Origin: Gemmatimonas sp.
Lineage (GTDB): Bacteria; Gemmatimonadota; Gemmatimonadetes; Gemmatimonadales; Gemmatimonadaceae
Assembly (NCBI GenBank): GCA_025361705.1
Contig: JANYJW010000042.1
Location: 1-38,248 of the forward strand
Length of the DNA: 38,248 nt
Direction of reading: 5' to 3'
Shown: in pieces, positions 25,346 to 31,461 of the stretch
How positions within the stretch are numbered: the stretch's first letter is position 1
How the letters are laid out: the number at the start of each line of letters is the position of its first letter
The notes under the pieces: generated by a model
The model's input: the letters and a program-made list of their open reading frames with translations, nothing else
The model's database searches: none
What the model was told of the DNA's origin: nothing
Translations under genes and position numbers: made by a program

Positions 25346-27568
25346 ATGCGTCGCGTCCTCGCCCTGCTCGCTCTCGCCGCCCCCCTCGCCGCGCAGCAAC
25401 CGGCCCCCACGGCCGTGCCCGCTCCCACGGCGATTGCGCTGCGCGCATTCACGCCCAACGACTGGTACAAGGTCACCACGCTCGGCGCTCCGGCGATGTC
25501 GGCGGACGGCAAGCTGGTGGCGTTCACCGTGACCACGGTGGTGGAGCGTGAGAACAAGCGGCACAGCGAAGTGTGGGCGGTGCCCGCGACGGGCGGAGCG
25601 GCCGTGCGCTACACGGCGCCAGGGTACGAAAGTTCAAATCCGCGCTTCTCTCCTGATGGCAAGTACCTGTTCTTCACGTCCAACCGGCCGGGCGGTCGCG
25701 GCACGACGTGGGCGCTGCGCATGGACCAGCCGGGCGGCGAGGCCACGCAGATTGAGAACTACCCGGTCGGATCGCTGCCCAAGGACAGGAGCTTCGCGGT
25801 CTTCACCGATGTTGTCGACACCACGGGCGGCGCCGGTGGCGGCGGTCGCGGTGGACGCGGCGGCCCCGGTGGCGGGGGCGCCGGGGGCGCCGGGGGCGCC
25901 GGGTCGGCCGGTGCAATGGCGTTCCCTCCGTATGGGTCAATCACCAAGCCGGTCGACCAGACGCGCTTCGATGGCCGGCAGATTGTGAACTTTCCGTACA
26001 AAGCCAACGGCATCGGCTACATCCCCAATGCGCGCGAGGCGCGGGTGATTCGCCCGCAGCAGATCTTCACGCAGAAATACGACGGGTCCAAGCGCGTGCA
26101 GATCACCGATACGCGCTATTCGCACCGCGAGGCGACCGTGTCGCCCGACGGCAAGTGGATTGCCTTTACCGCCGATGCGCGGCTGCGCCCCGATTCGGTG
26201 GTGCAGCAGGCGTCCGACTCGCTCGCCAGGCTGCCGTACAACGCGCTGCGGGACGAGGCGCCGCGTAACGACGAGGATATCTACGTGATGCCCGCCACCG
26301 GCGGTGCGCCGCGACTTGTGGCCGCGCTGCAGGGCAACGAGTCGGGGCTCGCGTGGTCGGCAGACGGCAAGAAGCTGCTCTTCATCGGGCGCGCCGAGCG
26401 CACCAAGAACGCGCGGTTGATGCTCATCGACGTTGCGGGCGGCGCGCCCCAGAACCTCACCAACGGCTGGCAGTACGAGCCCGCTAGCGCCGAGTTTCTG
26501 CCGAGCGGCGACATTCTCATGAGTGCGGACATCGGCGGTCGCACGGCGGTCTTTACGGTCGTCACGAAGACCGGCCAGATGCGCGAGACCATTGGGGGCC
26601 GCCGCGTGATCCGCGGCTTTGCGCACGACGAGAAGGCCACGCAGCTGGCGTACGTGGCGACGAGCGTGAACGCTCCCTCCGAGCTGTACATCGCCGATCT
26701 CGACGGACGGAAGGACGGCAGGAACGACGGCAAGAACGAGCGCAAGCTCACGACGTTCAACGACAAGGTGAACGCCGAGATCGCGTGGAGCGACGCCGAG
26801 CCGTTCACGTTCCAGGGAGTTGGCGGCCTCACCGTTGAGGGGTGGGTCATGAAGCCGTTTGGCTACCAGGCGGGCAAGAAATACCCGCTGGTGCTCTACA
26901 TTCACGGCGGCCCGCACTCGCGCTACGACGAAGGGTGGTTCGACGAGTTCCAGAACCTCGCCGGTGCCGGCTTCATGGTGCTCTACACGAACCCGCGCGG
27001 CTCGAGCGGCTCGGGCGCCGACTTCACGTTCAGCACGCGCGGCCGTTGGTTCGCCGAGGATTATCAGGACCTCATGCAGGCCACCGACATCGCGGCGCGG
27101 CGTGCCGACGTGGACAGCACGCGCATGGGCGTCACCGGCGGCTCGTACGGTGGCGTGATGACGGCGTGGGTGACGTCGCACACCACGCGCTACAAGGCCG
27201 CCGAGACCGATCGGATGATCAGCAACTGGTGGTCGTGGTATGGCGCGAGCGACGCGCAGGGGCTCACCGAGTTCGAGTTCTACGGCAAGCCGTGGGAGAA
27301 CCCGGCGATGTACGACACGCTGTCGCCCATCCGGTACGTGACGCGGGTGAAGACGCCGACGCTGATGGTGCAGAGCGAGGAAGACTTCCGCACGCCGATG
27401 GCCGACGCCGACCAGTGGTTCATGGCGCTCAAGAAGCAGGGCGTGCCGGTGGAGTGGGTGCGTTACCCGCGCAGCAACCATGACCTCTCGCGCACCGGCG
27501 AGCCGTGGCTGCTCGTCGACCGGCTGGGCCGGCTGCGGCAGTGGTTTGCGTACTGGTTGAAGCCGTAG
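25346..27568 (+). CDS. Exported S9 family peptidase (prolyl oligopeptidase / DPP-like)
   Basis: A 740-residue serine peptidase. A signal peptide (L-A-L-L-A-L-A-A-P-L-A-A-Q-Q) is followed by a beta-propeller with repeated S-P-D-G-K or S-A-D-G-K turns to about residue 480, then the alpha/beta-hydrolase domain. Catalytic residues: S600 in G-G-S-Y-G-G, D680 in S-E-E-D-F-R, H712 in S-N-H-D-L. It trims peptides outside the cytoplasm. Around residues 164-190 a run of Gly and Ala interrupts the propeller, encoded partly by three copies of a 9-base repeat, and a charged K-D-G-R-N-D-G-K segment lies near residue 455. GGAG eight bases before ATG 25346 supports this start over the upstream frame at 25250. 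Confidence 0.92.
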   Translation: MRRVLALLALAAPLAAQQPAPTAVPAPTAIALRAFTPNDWYKVTTLGAPAMSADGKLVAFTVTTVVERENKRHSEVWAVPATGGAAVRYTAPGYESSNPRFSPDGKYLFFTSNRPGGRGTTWALRMDQPGGEATQIENYPVGSLPKDRSFAVFTDVVDTTGGAGGGGRGGRGGPGGGGAGGAGGAGSAGAMAFPPYGSITKPVDQTRFDGRQIVNFPYKANGIGYIPNAREARVIRPQQIFTQKYDGSKRVQITDTRYSHREATVSPDGKWIAFTADARLRPDSVVQQASDSLARLPYNALRDEAPRNDEDIYVMPATGGAPRLVAALQGNESGLAWSADGKKLLFIGRAERTKNARLMLIDVAGGAPQNLTNGWQYEPASAEFLPSGDILMSADIGGRTAVFTVVTKTGQMRETIGGRRVIRGFAHDEKATQLAYVATSVNAPSELYIADLDGRKDGRNDGKNERKLTTFNDKVNAEIAWSDAEPFTFQGVGGLTVEGWVMKPFGYQAGKKYPLVLYIHGGPHSRYDEGWFDEFQNLAGAGFMVLYTNPRGSSGSGADFTFSTRGRWFAEDYQDLMQATDIAARRADVDSTRMGVTGGSYGGVMTAWVTSHTTRYKAAETDRMISNWWSWYGASDAQGLTEFEFYGKPWENPAMYDTLSPIRYVTRVKTPTLMVQSEEDFRTPMADADQWFMALKKQGVPVEWVRYPRSNHDLSRTGEPWLLVDRLGRLRQWFAYWLKP
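25874..25900 (+). repeat. Three in-frame 9-base repeats in the S9 gene
   Basis: Three perfect tandem copies of GGGGGCGCC, each coding Gly-Gly-Ala in the reading frame of the S9 peptidase. Copy number changes by slippage would keep the frame and only lengthen or shorten the glycine-rich loop. Confidence 0.7.
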
Positions 27569-27584
27569 GGCCACGCGCCCGCCG

Positions 27585-28891
27585 GTGCTGCGGCGCACGC
27601 TGACGCTCGTTCCGCTCGTCTTTGTTGTCTTCTTCAACGTGTCGGGCGGGGCGTTCACGCTCGAGGGGCTGGTGGCCGATACCGGCCCCGGCCTCGCGCT
27701 GGCCATCTTGCTGGCCATTCCGCTCGTCTGGTCGCTGCCCGAGATCCTCATCATCGGGGAACTCGCCAGCATGCTGCCCGAGGAGGGCGGCTACTATCGG
27801 TGGGTGCTGCGCGCGTTCGGTCCATTCTGGGCGTTCCAGAATGGATGGTACACGTGGCTCTATTCGCTGGTGGACATGGCCATCTACCCGGTGCTGTTCA
27901 ACCAGTACCTGGCGTGGTTCATCCCCGGGTTGTCACGGGGCGCGCAGTGGGCCGTGGCGCTGGGCGTCATCTGGGGCGCTGCGATCATCAACCTGCGCGG
28001 CGCGGTTCCCGTGGGCCGCGTGTCGGTGATCATCGGCAGCTTCGTGCTGGGCACCTTTGCACTCGTCGCCGTCTTTGCGATTCCGCACGTGTCGCACGCG
28101 CCGTGGCAGCCGCTGCTCAAGCCGGGGCTGGGCGTCGGCACCGGCCTGTCGGTCGGTCTGTCCACGGCGCTCTGGAATTACTTCGGCTGGGACAACGCCA
28201 CGACCGTCAACGGCGAGGTGCACGATGCCGCGCGCACCTACCCGCGCGCGCTCGTGCTCGCCCTGCCGCTTGTCACGCTGGGCTACCTGGTGCCGCTGCT
28301 GCCCACGCTGGGCGCCACCGAGTGGAGCACGTGGAGCGCGGGTGGGTGGCCCGCGATTGCCCGCGCGGCAACTGGCGCGGCGGGCGTTGTGCTTGCTCCC
28401 ATGCTCGCGCTGGCCGGCATCGCCGCCGCGCTCGCGCTGTTCAACGCGCTGCTGCTCGTGTACACCCGCATCCCGATGGCGATGGCGCAGGACGGACTGT
28501 TGCCCAAGGTGCTGGGCGCACCGATGCGCGCGGCACTCCCGTGGTCGCCATCCTGACGTCGGCGGTCATCTACAGCGTGGCCGTGCTGCTGCCGTTCGCC
28601 AACCTCGTGGTGGCCGACGCCATCTTCTACGCGGCTGCGCTGATGCTCGAGTTCGCAGCGCTCGTCTGGTTCCGCGTGCACGAGCCCCAGTTGCGGGGTC
28701 CGTTCCGCATACGGCTCGGCACGCGCGGCGTGGCGATGCTGACACTCCTCCCGTTTCTGGTCTTCTGCTCGGTGATCGTCATCTCATTCCGCGACGGCGA
28801 GTACGGCTTTGCATCGGCGGCGAGCGCGGTGGCGGCGATGGCGCTTGGCGCGCCCTGGTTCTATATGATGCGGCGGACGGTCCGGCCGTAG
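27585..28891 (+). pseudogene. Second APC permease, broken by a frameshift near 28530
   Basis: From GTG 27585 the frame encodes helices typical of APC permeases: F-N-V-S-G-G-A-F-T-L-E-G in helix 1, then L-P-E-E-G-G-Y-Y-R-W-V and F-G-W-D-N. After M-R-A at 28524-28532 it reaches TGA at 28554-28556, yet the family's next segment, G-T-P-V-V-A-I-L-T-S-A, continues at 28532 in another frame and runs to TAG 28889-28891. The change equals loss of one base within CGCGCGGC (28527-28534). Both parts are well preserved, so the event is recent or a sequence error. It starts 16 bases after the S9 peptidase gene with no clear ribosome site. The likely cargo is amino acids or polyamines. Confidence 0.78.
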
Positions 28892-29009
28892 CGGCCGCAC
28901 CGGATGGCTTGTGTGTCGGCCATCGACGTTCGCAAGTTCACGCTGCGCGATGCCGATACTCAGCCGAAGGCGGGTTGCGCCGGACGACTGCAATCGGAAG
29001 AAGGGCACG

Positions 29010-29600
29010 ATGGACTTCGATGCTGCCATGCAAGCGCACGCGAACTGGAAGATCAAATTGACCGGCTACGCCGCCGGCATCCTCAAGAATCCGCTCGACG
29101 CAGTCGCCGCTGGTAAGGACAATATCTGCGCGCTGGGTCAGTGGCTGCACGGCGAAGGCAGGGCGATGATGACCGGGCGCCCCGAGTACGCAGAGCTTGT
29201 CACGGTGCACGCCGAGTTCCATCGGCAGGCCGCAGCCCTCGTGCGGCAGATCGACGCCGGCCAGCAGGAGGCGGGGGGCGCGGAAACGCCCGTACGGCCT
29301 AAAGCGCACAGCCCACGGCCTACGGCTTCCTCTCCACCACCCCCCCCTTCATCACCATCACCACGCTCCGCACCGCCCGGATATCCTTGGTCGGATCCCC
29401 CTTCAACGCCACGAGATCGGCGAGCAGGCCAGGCGCCAGCCGACCCACCCGCGTCTCCCAGTGCAGCATCCGCGCGTTCACACTCGTCGCCGCCTTCATC
29501 ACCGCCAGCGGCGTCATGCCGTACTCCACCATCAGTTCCATCTCGCGCGCATTGTCGCCGTGCGAGTACACGCCCACGTCACCGCCCATGCACATGGTGA
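29010..29600 (+). CDS. Stand-alone CZB (chemoreceptor zinc-binding) domain protein
   Basis: Residues 1-90 form a complete CZB domain with its four zinc ligands: H10 in H-A-N-W-K, C40 in I-C-A-L-G-Q-W-L, H67 and H71 in H-A-E-F-H. In other bacteria this domain sits on chemoreceptors or diguanylate cyclases and senses zinc or hypochlorous acid; here nothing else is attached. AAGAAGG upstream of ATG 29010 is a good ribosome site. Beyond residue 95 the frame runs as Pro/Ser-rich sequence antisense to the amidohydrolase gene up to TGA 29600. This tail is probably not natural: loss of one G in the G6 run at 29273-29278 would explain it, since the alternative frame meets TAA at 29300. The true end is likely near 29302. 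Confidence 0.75.
   Translation: MDFDAAMQAHANWKIKLTGYAAGILKNPLDAVAAGKDNICALGQWLHGEGRAMMTGRPEYAELVTVHAEFHRQAAALVRQIDAGQQEAGGAETPVRPKAHSPRPTASSPPPPPSSPSPRSAPPGYPWSDPPSTPRDRRAGQAPADPPASPSAASARSHSSPPSSPPAASCRTPPSVPSRAHCRRASTRPRHRPCTW
29294..29328. repeat. Degenerate heptamer tandem repeat (five units)
   Basis: Five period-7 units, including ACGGCCT twice and ACGGCTT once. The array covers the last codons and the TAG stop (29320-29322) of the amidohydrolase gene and lies where the CZB gene converges with it. The strand-reversed units read AAGCCGT and AGGCCGT. Confidence 0.55.
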
Positions 29601-30609
29601 CCCCGGCCGCAAGTGCGGCCTTGAATGACGCTCGCTTGGCCGTGATCGAGGCGGGCTCGGCGTCCACGCCCTTCTTCCACCCGGCGTACTGACGCGTCGC
29701 GTCGCCTGCGGCGAGCGTGGGGCAGAACGTGACGTTGTGCTCCTTCATCAGCTTCCACGTCTCGTCGGTGCCGCCGTCGCCGTGCTCGATGCTCTCCACG
29801 CCGGCCACAATGGCGCGCCGCATTCCCTCCGGCGTGCTGGCGTGCGCCGACACGGCGCGCCCGCTGCTGCGCGCCGCCTCGACAATGGCACGCAGTTCGC
29901 CTTCGGTGAACGTCGGCATGGTCTCGCCACGCGGTCCCCAGCGATAGTCGGCGTATACCTTCACCCAGTCAGCGCCGTGCGCAATCTGGTCGCGCGCCAC
30001 GCGCATGACGCCATCAATGCCGTCAGCCTCCTCGGCGCCCTGTGGCGGATCAAAGGAAAAATCGACACGGCGCGGCGCATAGCTGCCGGTCACAAGCATC
30101 GCGCGCGTGGTCACCACCAGGCGCGGCCCCGGCACAATGCCCTGGTCAATGGCCTGCTTGAGTCCGACATCGGCATAGCCGGCGCCTTCGGTGCCGAGAT
30201 CGCGTTCGCTCGTGAAGCCGGCAAGCAACGTGGCACGCGCGTGATTCACCGCGCGCGCCGTGCGCAGCGCCAGCGGCTCGCGGAGCACCTGGTCGTTCCA
30301 CGCGGTCTCATTATATGGATGCAGAAAGAGGTGAGAATGCCCCTCAATCATCCCGGGAATCAGCGTCGTTCCGGGCAGGTCAACAATCGTAACGCCTTTT
30401 GGCGCACCAACGTCGGCGGCCAATCCGACGGCGGCAATGCGGTCGCCGCGTACGAGCACGGTCCAGCCGGCCCGGGGCGCATCGGCCGTGCCGTCCCACA
30501 CGGCGGCGGGCCTGAGAAGGATCAGCGTATCGCGCGGCGTCGTGGGTGCTGCAGTCTGGCCCTGTGCGACACACGCAAGAGCCAACGAGCAAATCAAGAC
30601 GAGGCGCAT
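29320..30609 (-). CDS. Exported amidohydrolase (imidazolonepropionase-like)
   Basis: A 429-residue metal hydrolase with a signal peptide (L-V-L-I-C-S-L-A-L-A-C-V-A-Q-G). The metal site is complete: H-S-H in E-G-H-S-H-L-F, a likely carboxylated lysine in A-D-W-V-K-V-Y-A-D, histidines in S-A-H-A-S-T and S-I-E-H-G-D, and the catalytic Asp in G-G-D-V-G-V. The subfamily includes prolidase-like enzymes that cleave Xaa-Pro or modified dipeptides, but substrates vary widely. AGGAG six bases before ATG 30609 fixes the start; the frame upstream to 30810 is not coding. It lies downstream of the DUF502 gene on the same strand, with about 190 bases between that hold no gene I can recognise. Confidence 0.9.
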   Translation of the reverse strand: MRLVLICSLALACVAQGQTAAPTTPRDTLILLRPAAVWDGTADAPRAGWTVLVRGDRIAAVGLAADVGAPKGVTIVDLPGTTLIPGMIEGHSHLFLHPYNETAWNDQVLREPLALRTARAVNHARATLLAGFTSERDLGTEGAGYADVGLKQAIDQGIVPGPRLVVTTRAMLVTGSYAPRRVDFSFDPPQGAEEADGIDGVMRVARDQIAHGADWVKVYADYRWGPRGETMPTFTEGELRAIVEAARSSGRAVSAHASTPEGMRRAIVAGVESIEHGDGGTDETWKLMKEHNVTFCPTLAAGDATRQYAGWKKGVDAEPASITAKRASFKAALAAGVTMCMGGDVGVYSHGDNAREMELMVEYGMTPLAVMKAATSVNARMLHWETRVGRLAPGLLADLVALKGDPTKDIRAVRSVVMVMKGGVVERKP

Positions 30610-30802
30610 GGCAACTCCTGGGAGCGTGCGAACGGTATCGCCGTACGAAGCGGCACCGAGCGCGCACACGTGGCGCGCACCGGTCGCCGCCAAAACTACC
30701 GCAGAAACACCCCGCTCGCTGTGCGCGCCAGGCGCGGCCGTGTCTAGCGGCGGGCCGTCGCCGGGGCGCGCGGGCCCTGGCCCGAGCGAGTGACCCGCCC
30801 AG

Positions 30803-31357
30803 TCAATCAATCTTCGGAAAATCCGTCACCCCGCCCGACACGACAAACGCCATGAACTCGGCGCTGTCGGTGGTCAGCAGCTTCACGCGCTCCGTCGGCA
30901 GCACGAGCATCTGTCCGCTCCAGGCATACGAATGGGGCACGTACACCACCACCGACGTGTCGTGCCCCAGCCGCTGCGCTGACGCCTGCGTGAGAAATCC
31001 AAGCACTCTCACCTCGTTGCCGAGTCCCAGTTCGACCAGCGCTGGCTGGCTGAACCGCTTCTTCTCGCCCACGAACGCGCTCAGCACATCCTTGGTGGAC
31101 GTGTAGAGCAGGCGCACGAACGGCAGCCGCGACAGCAGGTCTTCCACCCAGCCGACCAGCGACCGCGTAAGCAGGCTGGAGCCGATGGCGCCGATGAACG
31201 TGATCAAGGCGATGGTCGAGACGAAGCCCGCTCCGGGAAGCGGCAGGCGCAGCCAGCCATCGACCTTCACGAACACGGAATAGCAGACCCAGACCGTCAC
31301 CACGAGCGGGACGGTGAGGACGAGACCGCGCAGGAAGTAGCCGAGCAGGCGTTTCAT
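30803..31357 (-). CDS. DUF502 family membrane protein
   Basis: A 184-residue protein of the DUF502 family, function unknown. It has two hydrophobic helices at about 5-27 (Y-F-L-R-G-L-V-L-T-V-P-L-V-V-T) and 44-66, then the family marks L-L-S-R-L-P-F-V-R-L-L-Y and K-D-V-L-S-A-F, followed by a soluble beta-rich domain with V-V-Y-V-P-H-S and V-L-P-T-E-R-V. ATG 31357 gives M-K-R-L-L-G-Y-F, the usual start. It is divergent from the S9 peptidase gene; a GC hairpin lies between them. Confidence 0.88.
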   Translation of the reverse strand: MKRLLGYFLRGLVLTVPLVVTVWVCYSVFVKVDGWLRLPLPGAGFVSTIALITFIGAIGSSLLTRSLVGWVEDLLSRLPFVRLLYTSTKDVLSAFVGEKKRFSQPALVELGLGNEVRVLGFLTQASAQRLGHDTSVVVYVPHSYAWSGQMLVLPTERVKLLTTDSAEFMAFVVSGGVTDFPKID

Positions 31358-31404
31358 CGGGGTGGGGTCAGCGGGTCGGTCGGGCGGGGCGTAAGCTCTG
31401 TGTC

Positions 31405-31424
31405 CGGAGGGCGGTCGCCCTCCG
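31405..31424. promoter_or_regulatory. GC-rich inverted repeat between divergent genes
   Basis: Two 9-base arms, CGGAGGGCG and CGCCCTCCG, separated by two bases. It ends 37 bases before the S9 peptidase start and 47 bases from the DUF502 start. No T-run follows. It may be an operator or a 5'-UTR hairpin of the S9 transcript. Confidence 0.35.
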
Positions 31425-31461
31425 CCTGACCGGGAAGATAACTCCAGACCCCGACTTCGCG

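Noticed and set aside
25937..27772. 611-codon open frame on the minus strand
   Set aside because: Antisense to the first S9 peptidase; composition is that of a shadow frame and no motif is seen.
29197..29628. Alternative plus-strand frame over the end of the CZB gene
   Set aside because: It has no start signal, and its sequence is antisense to the amidohydrolase; it only shows that several frames are open in this GC-rich stretch.
30769..30782. GC palindrome CGGGCC/GGCCCG as a terminator
   Set aside because: The arms are six bases with only a two-base centre, no T-run follows, and such short GC palindromes are common in this composition.
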